From an uncultured Helicobacter sp. (GTDB lineage Bacteria > Campylobacterota > Campylobacteria > Campylobacterales > Helicobacteraceae), in assembly GCF_947367035.1 (NCBI RefSeq), contig NZ_CANBCA010000009.1, positions 1 through 64,000 of the forward strand: a DNA stretch of 64,000 nucleotides. The letters run 5' to 3'. The notes beneath the pieces were generated by a model. The model saw nothing but the letters and a program-made list of their open reading frames with translations. It did not search any database and was not told the DNA's origin. Positions 19,942 through 30,912 of this stretch are shown piece after piece. The translations under genes and the position numbers were made by a program. Within the stretch, counting starts at the first letter, position 1; each line of letters opens with the position of its first letter.

Positions 19942-21348
19942 TCACACAGAAAGAGGGATAAAAAGTTGTGGGAGATTCGTCAAATGTGTGCTTAGATTTT
20001 CTACATCGCAAAGAGAAAACAATAAAAAGCGCTTGATACTCTCTTTTCTTAAAGGAAGAATTTGCAAGGTATTGCGTTGTGTATTTAACCAAAGAATCGG
20101 GTTTTTTGTATTGGATTGCTCTAATTCTATCTTTTTATCAAAAACCTTTGCGATATGTTTATAATAATCTAATGCCTGCTCGTGGTCTTCTTCATTTGGA
20201 TTAAAATCATAAAGCAAAATCTTCAATCCGACCTGTGTTGAAAAATCAAAAACAACAGAGGAGATTTTCTCTGCTTCTTCAAGCTTTTCAGGTAATATTA
20301 CTACGCTATGGGTTAAGTTTTCTAACATTTCTTTACCAAACTTTAAAAGAGGAATCCCTAAATCTAGCAAATAACCCTTATAACTTTCAAACAAATAACT
20401 CTCTAGCAAAACCAAGCCAATATTTTTGTTTGCCTTATCACGATTCAATATTGTTTTTAAGGAAGTCTCATAAAATTCAATATGCCACGAAATATTTTCA
20501 CAATTTAAACGCATATCATTATTGATGTTTTCAATTACATTCATTGTAGTGGGGTTAAAAAAGCATAAATGCAAACGTTTATTTTTAAAGTGTGAAAACA
20601 ACCATAATGCTTGATTAATACACATTGTAAGACTCTTAGAATGCAATAAATCAAAATACATCACTACATCACGTCCAAAAGGTGTCGGAAATTGTCCAAA
20701 CTCCTCTTTGATTCTATGGTAAATTTCTCTTAATGTATCAGGCTCCCCGATGAGCAATAAAGAATCATTAGGCAGAATCGTTGTGGAATATTTGGGCAAA
20801 ATCAGCTCTTCATTACGATAAATCGCAACAATTTTCCATTTTTTCTGCTTAATTACACCCACGCTACGATACGCATAAGGGCTTCCAAAAGGAACGCTAA
20901 TCTGCATAATCTCGCCTTGTCCTAAACCAATATATTTTGCAGTGCGTGGAACATTAGGGAACTTCTCAAAAAGCTTCCCGCTTAACACGAGAGATTCATT
21001 AATCATCAAAAGCTGTTTATCACTGCTTTGCAAAGGAATCTCTCCTAATATAGTAATCTGCAAAGTTTTACTATAAGTGCGCAAAGTATGGTAGATAATC
21101 TCACGCTCTTCGTATTTATCTGTGATAATATAACAATCCGCAATTTGAGCGGTTAAAATCTCTCGCAATTTACTAGGTGAGCTTGGGTCAAACTGATAAC
21201 ATTCATTATCCTGGGGAAGATTTTGCGGCAAGAGATTCTTATCTAGTGAGACGAAAATATAAGTATTTTTATCTAAATGCTTCGCGACTAATAGGCTTAG
21301 GAATTCTTTTGCTACAATTCCATCTAAAATCAAAAGCACTTTTCGCAT
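19942..21348 (-). CDS. COG3400-type protein with TrkA-like domains
   Basis: A 468-aa cytoplasmic protein. It opens with a Rossmann-like strand (KVLLILDGIVAKEFLSLLV). Residues about 145-215 look like a TrkA-C/RCK-C domain (GEIMQISVPFGSPYAYRSVG, then PNDSLLLIGEPDTLREI). The C-terminal half has further alpha/beta repeats. Such proteins are conserved in Campylobacterota next to tgt, as seen here (start 50 bp from tgt, divergent). A nucleotide-sensing role in ion transport is suggested by the domain but not shown. An AGGGGAAG site precedes the ATG. Confidence 0.75.
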   Translation of the reverse strand: MRKVLLILDGIVAKEFLSLLVAKHLDKNTYIFVSLDKNLLPQNLPQDNECYQFDPSSPSKLREILTAQIADCYIITDKYEEREIIYHTLRTYSKTLQITILGEIPLQSSDKQLLMINESLVLSGKLFEKFPNVPRTAKYIGLGQGEIMQISVPFGSPYAYRSVGVIKQKKWKIVAIYRNEELILPKYSTTILPNDSLLLIGEPDTLREIYHRIKEEFGQFPTPFGRDVVMYFDLLHSKSLTMCINQALWLFSHFKNKRLHLCFFNPTTMNVIENINNDMRLNCENISWHIEFYETSLKTILNRDKANKNIGLVLLESYLFESYKGYLLDLGIPLLKFGKEMLENLTHSVVILPEKLEEAEKISSVVFDFSTQVGLKILLYDFNPNEEDHEQALDYYKHIAKVFDKKIELEQSNTKNPILWLNTQRNTLQILPLRKESIKRFLLFSLCDVENLSTHLTNLPQLFIPLSV

Positions 21349-21350
21349 AG

Positions 21351-22550
<1,200 letters not shown>

Positions 22551-22599
22551 AATAAAAATAAACTTTACATTATAAAAGTAAGTTTAAAGTGCAAAATAT

Positions 22600-22605
22600 T
22601 ATAAT
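22600..22605 (+). promoter_or_regulatory. -10 box upstream of the hemerythrin gene
   Basis: A perfect TATAAT 44 nt before the GTG start, after A/T-rich sequence. It would drive the hemerythrin/FapA-like pair. Confidence 0.5.
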
Positions 22606-22648
22606 ACTGAAATTTTTAGGGATTCTAACCAAAACATAAAGGACGGAA

Positions 22649-23314
22649 GTGCTAGAGTGGAATGAAGAATTTAGCATTAAAAACCAACATTTAGACGAAC
22701 AGCATAAAGCTTTTTTACAATTGCTTGTTGAGACCAAAACTTTTGTAAAAAGCTCTTCCCCTAACAAAGCACAGGAACTAGAATCACGAATGAATGCCGC
22801 AATTGAAAGTGCCAAAGAACATTTTACCGATGAAGAAAAGTATATGCAACACATCGGTTATCCTTTCTTAAATGCTCACAAAACGCGTCATCGGGAGCTA
22901 ATCTCTAATCTCTCTATGCTGCTAATGGACCTAGAAGATGTGGAGCATAGTGCAAAAGAATTTTATGAATGTTTGCATAATTGGCTCATTGTCCATATTC
23001 TAGGAGAGGATAAACAAATAGAATCTTATCGTAATCGTTTGCACGATGTAAAAGAGATTCCTTATAGTCTAGAACAAAAAACAAGAATCCTAGCCGAAAC
23101 AGAAGATATAGCACACGGACAATGGCACAAGTATATTTGTTTATGCCATTTAAAAGAGTTTAAAGTCTGTGATGCTTTGCACAAAATTATGCAAGAAGAA
23201 AGCACATTTGTCCGTTGCAAAGTCTGCAAGCAACCTATTGTTTATCGTGATTCTAGTTTAGATGATGAGGATAACTTTGAAACACTTGCCAAAAAATATT
23301 TTAAACAATTTTAG
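22649..23314 (+). CDS. Bacteriohemerythrin with Cys-rich C-terminal extension
   Basis: Residues 1-130 form a hemerythrin domain; the di-iron ligands are visible as His19 (DEQH), His58, Glu62/63 (HFTDEE), His77 and His81 (HKTRH), His116 and Asp121. Such proteins bind O2 and are thought to store or sense oxygen in microaerophiles. Residues 131-221 are an added domain with five cysteines (164, 166, 174, 190, 193), including C-x2-C in RCKVCKQ, which could bind metal. GTG start with AAAGGACGGA just upstream. It is followed after 13 nt by the FapA-like gene. Confidence 0.88.
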   Translation: MLEWNEEFSIKNQHLDEQHKAFLQLLVETKTFVKSSSPNKAQELESRMNAAIESAKEHFTDEEKYMQHIGYPFLNAHKTRHRELISNLSMLLMDLEDVEHSAKEFYECLHNWLIVHILGEDKQIESYRNRLHDVKEIPYSLEQKTRILAETEDIAHGQWHKYICLCHLKEFKVCDALHKIMQEESTFVRCKVCKQPIVYRDSSLDDEDNFETLAKKYFKQF

Positions 23315-23327
23315 GAAATAAAACGCA

Positions 23328-25109
23328 ATGACATTTACACCAAAGGGATACAAAGTTTTCAATGATGTAAAAAATTTGCGGAATCTCTTGTTGCAAGAGC
23401 GTAAAAATTTTGGCGAAGACATTGACTTTTATTTGTTAGACTTTCGCACCTTTTATAGTAAAAAAGGCGAAAACAAATATAAACAGGTAAATGATTTAAC
23501 TTTATTCAACAAAAATTCCAACTTCACTGCAAATATTGATATTAAACAACTCTATAAAATAGAAATTTGTAAAAAAAGTGAAAAACCAGTAAGAACTTTT
23601 GGAATCAAACTCATTGCAAATGAAAATACCACTTTACACGCAGTCTTATTATGCAACAATCAAATTAAACACCACGAGGGATTGAAGCTTGAAATCTATC
23701 AAGATCTTTATAAAACAATGATTCTGCAAGATTATCTTGTCGGGGTCCGCGAATATGGTAAGCTTACCGCACAAATTGACGCATTCATTAATGATTTAAT
23801 CCGAGGAAAAATTTCACCCAAAACAATTCTAAGTATCGGCACAGGTGTAGCAAGCATAGAAGGAAAAGATGGTGCAATAAAGATTTATCAAAATTTACAA
23901 GCAGAAATTCTTGGCACAAGCACTCAATCTCCTGATGCATTTACACCAAAAATCTGTATGCAAGCCGTGCATAAAGGAGATGAGCTTTTTGAATATATTA
24001 AGCCTGTTGCAGGGCATATAGGCAGAAATCTCAAAGGCGAGTTTCTATCTATCAAACCCATTAAACCTAATGCCGTAAGCGTAGATACGAGTATCCGCGC
24101 ACGTGAAGATGTGGATAGAATCAAATTCCAAGCAGGCAAGGATGGATTTTTTAAAGAAATCAAACCCCTCTGTTTTATCATTAGTGATGAGCTAAACACA
24201 AAACAATCTGCTTCCAACCCGGAAGAAACACCAACAGAAAATACGTCCGATACGCCTATACAAGCTAAAGCGCTTAATATTGATGGACAAACCCATAGCA
24301 AATCCAAAATCCAAACGGACACAGCTTTCATCGGCTCTCATCGTGGTGCAATTAAGGCACACACCGTAGTCATTGATGTGTTAGAAAAAGGAAGCGTGGA
24401 AGCCAAAGTTGCCTACATCAATAGCACACTTGGAGGCACAATTATGGCAGATTATATTTATATCAAAGAAGTGCGTTCTTATAATGAAATTTATCCTAGA
24501 TTTAGCCTAGTAGTAGATAATGTTTTAGGAGAACACAACACTTTTGAGCTCAATCCTGCCAAATTTTCCTTTATGCGCCGAGACCGATTAGATTATGTAA
24601 TGCTCTCTGATCAAATCAAAATCCGTTTGAGACATTTAAGAAAACAAATGGACGAGATTTACGCCTACTTGCTCGCCTCTCAAGGCAAAGTGCATAAAAT
24701 CCAAAAAGACCAAGAAGAAAAACCAGATGAAAAATTACCAAAAAATCTTCAAAGCATTGTAGAACAATATGAAAAAGCACTTGGATATTATAAAGACCAT
24801 TTAGTAGAATATAGAGAAATCGTTAATCTCTACTATACTAATGAAATACGATTAAAAAGCATTGATGAAGGTGCGCTAAATGCAAAAATGATTATTCGCG
24901 GAAATCCTCCTGCCGCAGAAACAATGATTAAATTCAAAGCCTATACAGGCAATCGTGAAGAAACGCTCAAAACGATTCTTAGTCAAGAAGCACCCGCACA
25001 TTTGTTTGAAGTCATTAAAGACGGAGATTTTTTCCGACTAAGAAGCAACAAGGATTTTGATTTATCTTTACTAAGCTGGATTGATGAAATGCGACCACAA
25101 AAACAATAA
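23328..25109 (+). CDS. FapA (DUF342) family protein
   Basis: A 593-aa cytoplasmic protein with the DUF342/FapA layout: an N-terminal region, a repetitive right-handed beta-helix-like core (SVDTSIRAREDVDRI, GSHRGAIKAHTVVIDVLEKGSVEA, NSTLGGTIMADYIYIKEV), and then a helical coiled coil (about 430-500). An acidic, Thr/Ser-rich spacer at about 293-320 looks disordered. Members are called flagellar assembly protein A, but a role is proven in few organisms. It is cotranscribed with hemerythrin by spacing. Confidence 0.8.
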   Translation: MTFTPKGYKVFNDVKNLRNLLLQERKNFGEDIDFYLLDFRTFYSKKGENKYKQVNDLTLFNKNSNFTANIDIKQLYKIEICKKSEKPVRTFGIKLIANENTTLHAVLLCNNQIKHHEGLKLEIYQDLYKTMILQDYLVGVREYGKLTAQIDAFINDLIRGKISPKTILSIGTGVASIEGKDGAIKIYQNLQAEILGTSTQSPDAFTPKICMQAVHKGDELFEYIKPVAGHIGRNLKGEFLSIKPIKPNAVSVDTSIRAREDVDRIKFQAGKDGFFKEIKPLCFIISDELNTKQSASNPEETPTENTSDTPIQAKALNIDGQTHSKSKIQTDTAFIGSHRGAIKAHTVVIDVLEKGSVEAKVAYINSTLGGTIMADYIYIKEVRSYNEIYPRFSLVVDNVLGEHNTFELNPAKFSFMRRDRLDYVMLSDQIKIRLRHLRKQMDEIYAYLLASQGKVHKIQKDQEEKPDEKLPKNLQSIVEQYEKALGYYKDHLVEYREIVNLYYTNEIRLKSIDEGALNAKMIIRGNPPAAETMIKFKAYTGNREETLKTILSQEAPAHLFEVIKDGDFFRLRSNKDFDLSLLSWIDEMRPQKQ

Positions 25110-25180
25110 TTTTGCGCCCAAAATAAGGATAATTTAAGTCCAAAACAATTATATTAAGTCATAAATTTATTAAAGTATTT

Positions 25181-26053
25181 ATGATGAATCGAATATTAAA
25201 AGTTTCTTTAATTCAAATGCACACTATCCCTCAAGATTTAGAGAGAAATATAAATCTTGCCTTAAAAATGGCAAAAAAGAGTGTGAAAAATGGTGCGAAA
25301 CTTATCGTTTTACCAGAGCTTTTTGATAGCGGTTATTGCGTGGAAAAAGAAAGTGAAAAATACGCAAGTGATTTTACAAATCTAAAATCTTCAAAAACAC
25401 TGCAATCCCTCTTAATCTTTTGCCAAAAATATAAAGTCTATATCATAGGTTGCGTAATTGAAAAAGATTCTAAAAAAAATGCCTTTTATGACACGGCTTT
25501 TATACTAGGAGAAAATGGCTTGGTAGGCAAATATAGAAAAATCTATCTATGGGGCGATGAGCCTAAGCGCTTCGCAGGGGGAAGTGAATATCCTGTTTTC
25601 ACACTCAAATTTAAAACATTTCAAGTCAAAGTGGGCTTACAAATCTGCTATGAAATAGGCTTTAGCGAGGGAGCTAGAATCTTAAGCTTAAAAGGTGCAG
25701 AGATTTTGGTTTTCCCCTCTGCTTTTGGCAAAGCAAGAACTTATGCTTGGAATCTCGCAAGTAGGGCTAGAGCATTAGAAAATGGAACATTTGTCTTAGC
25801 GGTCAATCAAAGCAAAAGTCAGTCAAACCAATTTACTCATCAAAAACTGAAATTTGCAGCAAATTCACAGATTATTAATCCAAGAGGAGAGGTGCTAGCA
25901 AAAGCAAAAAAAGACAATGAGGCTTTAATCTGCGTGCTTAATTTGCAAGAATGCAAGGAGCAAAGAAATGCGCTTCCTTATCTCAAAGACTTAAATATTT
26001 CCTTGCAAACAAAAGCTTTGCAAAGCCTAAAAAGGAGCTTTGAATCTGAATAA
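25181..26053 (+). CDS. Carbon-nitrogen hydrolase (nitrilase superfamily)
   Basis: A 290-aa amidase-type enzyme with the Glu-Lys-Cys triad: [12 protein letters not shown] (Glu), [11 protein letters not shown] (Lys) and LQICYEIGF (Cys). Members include N-carbamoylputrescine amidases and omega-amidases; the substrate cannot be chosen from sequence. The first of four genes (this one, pgdA, the 110-aa gene, CobW-like) that match the gene order HP0309-HP0312 of H. pylori as I recall it. ATGATG start; no strong ribosome-binding site is seen. Confidence 0.87.
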   Translation: MMNRILKVSLIQMHTIPQDLERNINLALKMAKKSVKNGAKLIVLPELFDSGYCVEKESEKYASDFTNLKSSKTLQSLLIFCQKYKVYIIGCVIEKDSKKNAFYDTAFILGENGLVGKYRKIYLWGDEPKRFAGGSEYPVFTLKFKTFQVKVGLQICYEIGFSEGARILSLKGAEILVFPSAFGKARTYAWNLASRARALENGTFVLAVNQSKSQSNQFTHQKLKFAANSQIINPRGEVLAKAKKDNEALICVLNLQECKEQRNALPYLKDLNISLQTKALQSLKRSFESE

Positions 26054-26064
26054 AAGGAGTAAAT

Positions 26065-26943
26065 GTGGCAAAAGAAATTTTAGTCGGTTATGGCGTAGAT
26101 ATTGACGCAGTCGCAGGTTGGCTTGGAAGCTATGGTGGCGAAGATTCCCCTGATGATATTTCAAGAGGATTGTTTGCCGGAGAAGTTGGAATCCCACGAC
26201 TTTTGAATCTTTTTAAAAAATATAATTTAAATACGACTTGGTTTGCACCAGGACATTCTATTGAGACTTTCCCAGAGCAAATGAAAATGATTGTTGATGC
26301 GGGACACGAGATTGGAGCGCACGGATATTCACACGAAAATCCCATAGCGATGACCCCAAAACAAGAAGAAGATGTTTTGCTTAAAAGCATTGAACTCATT
26401 AAAGATTTAACAGGCAAAAAGCCCACAGGCTATGTCGCTCCTTGGTGGGAGTTCTCTAATGTAACAAATGAGCTTTTATTAAAACACGGAATCAAATATG
26501 ACCATTCTTTAATGCACAATGATTTTACACCTTATTATGTTCGTGTAGGCGATAAATGGACAAAAATTGATTATAGTGCAGAGGCAAAAGATTGGATGAA
26601 GCCTCTTGTGAGAGGAGAGGAAACAGATTTGGTAGAGATTCCAGCAAATTGGTATCTTGATGATTTGCCCCCGATGATGTTTATCAAAAAATCCCCCAAT
26701 AGCTTTGGCTTTGTCTCTCCGCGTGATATTGGGCAAATGTGGATTGACCAATTTGATTGGGTTTATGCAAATATGGATTATGCAGTATTTCCGATGACAA
26801 TCCACCCAGATGTCAGCGGACGCCCACAGGTGCTTTTAATGCACGAAAGGATTATTGAGCATATTAATAAACACGAGGGCGTGCGATGGGTAAATCTCAA
26901 CACAATGGCAGATGATTTTTTAAAACGAAGTCCTAGAAAATAA
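26065..26943 (+). CDS. pgdA: Peptidoglycan deacetylase-type polysaccharide deacetylase PgdA
   Basis: NodB-fold (CE4) deacetylase, 292 aa, closely resembling H. pylori Pgd[19 protein letters not shown] at the N-terminus, the catalytic Asp in VDID, and the metal-ligand motif [13 protein letters not shown]. In H. pylori this protein is linked to peptidoglycan N-deacetylation and lysozyme resistance, although crystal structures raised other substrates. No signal peptide is visible, as in H. pylori. GTG start at 26065 with AAAGGAGT 6 nt upstream; the ATG at 26063 is out of frame. Confidence 0.92.
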   Translation: MAKEILVGYGVDIDAVAGWLGSYGGEDSPDDISRGLFAGEVGIPRLLNLFKKYNLNTTWFAPGHSIETFPEQMKMIVDAGHEIGAHGYSHENPIAMTPKQEEDVLLKSIELIKDLTGKKPTGYVAPWWEFSNVTNELLLKHGIKYDHSLMHNDFTPYYVRVGDKWTKIDYSAEAKDWMKPLVRGEETDLVEIPANWYLDDLPPMMFIKKSPNSFGFVSPRDIGQMWIDQFDWVYANMDYAVFPMTIHPDVSGRPQVLLMHERIIEHINKHEGVRWVNLNTMADDFLKRSPRK

Positions 26944-27032
26944 AATAGGAAATAAAGCAGAAATGCAATAGCATAAGTTAAAACAATGCAAGGAAGCGTA
27001 AGGTTTCCTTAAAGCAAAAATCAGGAGATTTC

Positions 27033-27365
27033 ATGTGTGTTTTGTGCGGGGAACTCATTACAAGCATTCATTGGAGCGAAGGTGTGCAAGATGAGAGCAA
27101 AGAAATCATTGTTGGCGAAAAGCAACGTGAGCGAGCGCGCCAAAGGTTACAAAAAGTGAGAATCGCAAACCTTATTTTAAGATTCTATGGCTTGGAACTA
27201 AAAGATTGGAATACCTCGCAATTTATTTTAAGCGATAAAAAGGGGCGAGGTGGAATCGTCCATCACTTAGGGGAGCTTTGGGAGAAAGCCTCCTCACTCA
27301 CTTCCAAAGAAATTAATGTGCTAGATTCCAATCTTTTGGTATTTTTGCAAAAACATTATGGCTAA
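27033..27365 (+). CDS. Small conserved protein next to CobW-like gene
   Basis: A 110-aa hydrophilic protein. The N-terminus has CVLCGELITSIHWSEG, a C-x2-C pair that could bind metal, and the rest is basic and helical (RERARQRLQKVRIANLIL). AGGAGA precedes the ATG. It overlaps the CobW-like GTPase by 8 nt, which suggests translational coupling and a common function, perhaps metal handling. It corresponds by position to HP0311 of H. pylori, which is uncharacterised. Confidence 0.72.
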   Translation: MCVLCGELITSIHWSEGVQDESKEIIVGEKQRERARQRLQKVRIANLILRFYGLELKDWNTSQFILSDKKGRGGIVHHLGELWEKASSLTSKEINVLDSNLLVFLQKHYG

Positions 27366-28308
27366 AATCCCCCTTACAATCCTCACTGGCTTTTTAGGAA
27401 GTGGTAAAACGACTTTTTTAAGCGAAATTTTAGAATGCAACCAAGATAAAAACCTTGCACTGATTATTAATGAATTTGGTGAAGTGGGATTAGACCATAG
27501 CGTCCTAAACCAACACATTTACCACACGCAAGAAAAAACGATTTTGCTACAAGGGGGTTGTATATGTTGCAATAAGCGCGAGGATTTAATCTTGCAACTC
27601 AAAGCCCTTTTGGACAAATCCATAGAACATCTCATTATTGAAACAAGCGGGCTTGCAAACCCTGCTCCCATTCTTTTTAGTATCTTAACAGACACGATGC
27701 TCCAACATCACTTTTCTATTAATGGAATCTTTACCTGCATTGATTGCCTCAACGCACCTGCACATTTAAGCCACGAGGAAGCAAAAATGCAAATTGCGAT
27801 TTCTGATAAAATCATCTTAACCAAACAAGATCTTTTTAATGGCAACTTGCAAGAAATCTTCCACCTCATCACAAGTCAAAATGCTTTTGTAGAGGTGATT
27901 CCAAAGTCTTTGATGGATTTGAGAGAGATTTTAAGTGTGAAAGAAGTTGAGCACGTGATTGTTAAGCCGAAATTGCCTCATTCAAATTCCACTCACTCGC
28001 TTTCTATAAGTTTCAAAGAGCCTTTAGATTGGAATGTGTTTAGTATATGGCTTAGTATGCTTTTATATAAATATGGAGAGAAAATCTTGCGTTTCAAAGG
28101 GATTGTGGATACCAATGAAGGCTATCCTATTGCGGTAAATAGTGTGCTGCATATCATTCACCCTCCGCTTCATCTTAAAACTTGGGAGAGAGAAAGGGGC
28201 TCGGAGATGGTATTTATTTTTAAAGATTTGCAAAAGGCGCAGATTGTGGAATCCTTTAAGGTTTTTATAAATTTATTGGGCAAAAAAACAGAAATCGCGA
28301 TAAAATAA
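27358..28308 (+). CDS. CobW/COG0523-family metallochaperone GTPase
   Basis: A 316-aa G3E GTPase. Walker A is GFLGSGKTTFL near residue 10; the metal-binding CxCC motif is GGCICCNKRED; the base-recognition motif is LTKQD. The C-terminal CobW_C domain follows from about 220 (SFKEPLDWNVFSIWL). COG0523 proteins deliver zinc, cobalt or iron to client enzymes. A client is not visible, though the small CxxC protein overlapping it by 8 nt is a candidate partner. Confidence 0.88.
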   Translation: MAKIPLTILTGFLGSGKTTFLSEILECNQDKNLALIINEFGEVGLDHSVLNQHIYHTQEKTILLQGGCICCNKREDLILQLKALLDKSIEHLIIETSGLANPAPILFSILTDTMLQHHFSINGIFTCIDCLNAPAHLSHEEAKMQIAISDKIILTKQDLFNGNLQEIFHLITSQNAFVEVIPKSLMDLREILSVKEVEHVIVKPKLPHSNSTHSLSISFKEPLDWNVFSIWLSMLLYKYGEKILRFKGIVDTNEGYPIAVNSVLHIIHPPLHLKTWERERGSEMVFIFKDLQKAQIVESFKVFINLLGKKTEIAIK

Positions 28309-28335
28309 TCTTTTAAACCATATTAAGGATACACA

Positions 28336-29717
28336 ATGCCATTAGCCTTTGAATCCCTCCCATTAAAAGACTTTTTAAATTCTTGCAATAAGGACTATGC
28401 GGAATCCAAAATATCGGGGTTAGAGGAGTTTAAAGAAAAAGTAGTGCAAAAATTACAAGCTTTAAACACTTAAGCCACCTTTTCTTTGAAGTTTTAGCAC
28501 GAGATTATGAGGCAAGAGGGAGCGATAAAGGCTTTAATTTCCTGCCTTACCTCAACTCTTCTTTGTTTATAAAAGATGAAAAGCTAGAGATTTTGGATAT
28601 TGCCCTGCTTGATGATACCTTAGAAATTAAAATCTTTGAATCCACACAAACAGCACATAAAAAGAACGAAAACTGCAAGTTTCTAAGCTATCTTTTTGAT
28701 TTCTTAAACGCCTTTGACTTTAGCAAAGAACAAGAGGATTCCACACAAAAACGCAAAGACTTAATCCGCTCAAGCGTCTTAGGAGCGGTCTTTGAAAAGC
28801 TCAATGGCTACAAAGAGGGCAGTTTCTATACGCCAAGCTTCATCACAAGCTATATGTGTAGGGAATCTCTAAGCAAAATTGTGATTGATAAGTTTAATAC
28901 TGCATTTGAGTGGCAAAGCAATAGTTTAGAATTTCTGCGTAAATGCCTTGATAGAGAATTTAGCAAAATTGTAAATGCGATTATAGAGTGTAAAAAGTCA
29001 AATGCAGAACAAAATGCAACACTTAAAGATTTAGAATCTCGCCTTGATTCTATGGTTCTCTCTCTATGGCTTAAGCAATGGGGGGCAAAATATAGTTTAG
29101 CGTATTTTCTCCTTGTAAGTGTGGAATCTCAACTTATTATTTTAGTGAAGTTACTCTGTGAAAATTTTGAAAACGAACTCAAAGAAGCCTTTAGATTCTG
29201 CGATGGGATTAAGGTGTCAAAACATCAATATGAGGGAAAAATTATTTATCCAAATATGGCAAAGGAATTTATTGCCTATCTTGATATTCAAGATCAAGTT
29301 GCATACCAAGGCAAGATTCTTTGGGCAGAGATGACAGACACGCCTTGTTTTGTCTATGATGCCCAAGGGTTTTATATCAATCAAACTTGCTATTTTATCC
29401 CAAGAGACGATAAGTATTTGTGTGCGATTTTGAACTCGAAACTGATTTATTTTTATATGCGACAAATTGCTTCAAATTTGGGAGATGGAGCATTTCGGTG
29501 GATAAAGCAATATATAGAAAAGCTCCCGATTCCAAAAATAGATTCTAAAAACCAAAAAATCGTTAATCAAATCATTGCTTTAGTTGATGAAATTCTAACG
29601 CTTAAGGCAAAAGATTCCGCCTTTGACATAAGCAAATTAGAATCGCAAATTGATTGTTTAGTGTATAAACTCTATAATCTCACGAATGAGGAGATACACA
29701 TTATAAAATTCAAATGA
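28336..29717 (+). pseudogene. Decayed type IIG restriction-modification enzyme
   Basis: The N-terminus starts at ATG 28336 (PLAFESLPLKDFLNS) and stops at TAA 28471-28473. A second frame takes over nearby, reading SHLFFEVLARDYEARGSDKGFN, and runs to 29717, consistent with a 1-nt indel near the A-run at about 28450. The remainder has LGAVFEKLNGYKEGSFYTPSF and ITSYMCRESL, typical of Eco57I-like enzymes, and a C-terminal specificity-type segment (FVYDAQGFYINQTCYFIP, AFRWIKQYIEKLPIPKI). The SAM-binding (GxGxF-like) and NPPY catalytic motifs are absent, so the methyltransferase core has been deleted. Not expected to be active. Confidence 0.8.
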
Positions 29718-29731
29718 TGCTATAATGTTAG
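29610..29731 (+). repeat. Direct repeat copy 1 (RM gene end plus promoter)
   Basis: This 122-bp stretch is the last 36 codons of the RM gene plus its downstream TATAAT (29721-29726). It is repeated without gaps at 31452-31573, exactly 1842 bp later. Over the last 83 bp I count about 12 mismatches. Confidence 0.85.
29721..29726 (+). promoter_or_regulatory. -10 box within repeat copy 1
   Basis: TATAAT, 32 nt before the GTG of the IrrE-like gene. It lies in the repeat, so the same promoter also occurs ahead of the 239-aa gene. Confidence 0.55.
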
Positions 29732-29757
29732 GATTTTAAAAAGCTAAAGGATAGGTT

Positions 29758-30912
29758 GTGCTACCAAACGCAATAGTCATCAAAGAAGCCATAAAGAGAA
29801 ATGATATATCTCTTGAGAGCCTAGCACATTCTATCTTTAGAGACAAAGCGAATGATTTTATTGCTTTTATTCACAGCAAAGATTCTACTAAACAAAGTCT
29901 TTCGCATAGTGTTTCTTTAAAGCTTGGTTATAAAAATCTTTTACAACTTGCAGAAAAATTAGATATTCCCTTTGGGTATTTATTCTTGCAAGAAATGCCA
30001 AAAGAAAACACAAAAATTGCAGAACTTAGGAGAAAAAATCCAAAGTCTAAAATCTCTCAAGTGCTTAAAGAATCCATTAAAAATAGTGAATACAAGCAAT
30101 TATGGTATAGGGATTATCTGATTGAAATTGGACAGGAAGCACAATATAATAAAAAATTTGATAACGAAAAGGAAGTTATAGAGAAAATCAAATTAATGCT
30201 TTATTTTAATACATTACCAAAAAACCCTTATAAAGCCCTAAATCAAATGATAGAGCGGCTGCAAGATAAAAATTTCTTAATTTTTATCGCAACAAGAATT
30301 AATCGCAGCAACTCAAAAAAACTAGATATTGAGGATTTTAGAGGATATTGCCTCTATGATAAATATGCCCCTGTAATTTTTTTAAATAATCAAGATTCTT
30401 ATAAGGGTAAAATCTTTACTCTTTTGCACGAGTTAGCCCATATTCTTTATGGTAAAAATGGAATTATTTTGCTAGATAATGAACATCATCAAGAGCTAGA
30501 AAAGACTTGCAATTTTATAGCGGGTGAAATTCTCATTCCAAAATATTTGCTTTTAGAACAGTGGGATAAGAAATTAAATGTCTCTCAAAATGTAGATTCC
30601 CTAAAAGATATATTTAAACTCGCTAGTGATGAAGCTATTGCAACAAAAGCAATAAATCTCAAACTTATATCCCAAGAACAATATGAAGAATATATTGAGG
30701 AATGCAAAGCAAAACCCAAAAAAAAGCCTTATTCTCCCAATAATGACAAAAAAGTATTTAAGAGCATTATTAAAGAAAATAGTAAAAATTTTGTTGAAGC
30801 CATTGTTGCGCAAACATATAACAACAAGCTTGACTTTAAGACAGCAATGGACTATTTAGGAATCAAAGAAATTAAGTATTTTAGAGGAATACAAGAGGAG
30901 ATTGGGTTATGA
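29758..30912 (+). CDS. ImmA/IrrE-family metallopeptidase (probable toxin-antitoxin or regulatory component)
   Basis: A 384-aa protein. The N-terminal 90 residues are helical (SLKLGYKNLLQLAEKLDIPFGYLFL), resembling an XRE-like region. The zinc-peptidase motif HELAH (HExxH, His224-His228) is in TLLHELAHILYG, with EKTCNFIAGEILIP as the downstream third-ligand helix. Such proteases often cleave repressors or antitoxins. GTG start with AAAGGATAGG upstream. It overlaps the DUF4411 gene by 4 nt (ATGA). This pairing is a predicted toxin-antitoxin arrangement; activity is not shown. Confidence 0.85.
   Translation: MLPNAIVIKEAIKRNDISLESLAHSIFRDKANDFIAFIHSKDSTKQSLSHSVSLKLGYKNLLQLAEKLDIPFGYLFLQEMPKENTKIAELRRKNPKSKISQVLKESIKNSEYKQLWYRDYLIEIGQEAQYNKKFDNEKEVIEKIKLMLYFNTLPKNPYKALNQMIERLQDKNFLIFIATRINRSNSKKLDIEDFRGYCLYDKYAPVIFLNNQDSYKGKIFTLLHELAHILYGKNGIILLDNEHHQELEKTCNFIAGEILIPKYLLLEQWDKKLNVSQNVDSLKDIFKLASDEAIATKAINLKLISQEQYEEYIEECKAKPKKKPYSPNNDKKVFKSIIKENSKNFVEAIVAQTYNNKLDFKTAMDYLGIKEIKYFRGIQEEIGL

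Noticed and set aside
19901-20164. 87-aa plus-strand frame at the end of the COG3400 gene
   Set aside because: It mostly overlaps the conserved minus-strand gene and has no promoter or known domain.
28563-29717. Treating the 384-aa frame as an intact enzyme
   Set aside because: It starts at a TTG within an RM gene, lacks methyltransferase motifs, and its natural N-terminus is present upstream in another frame.
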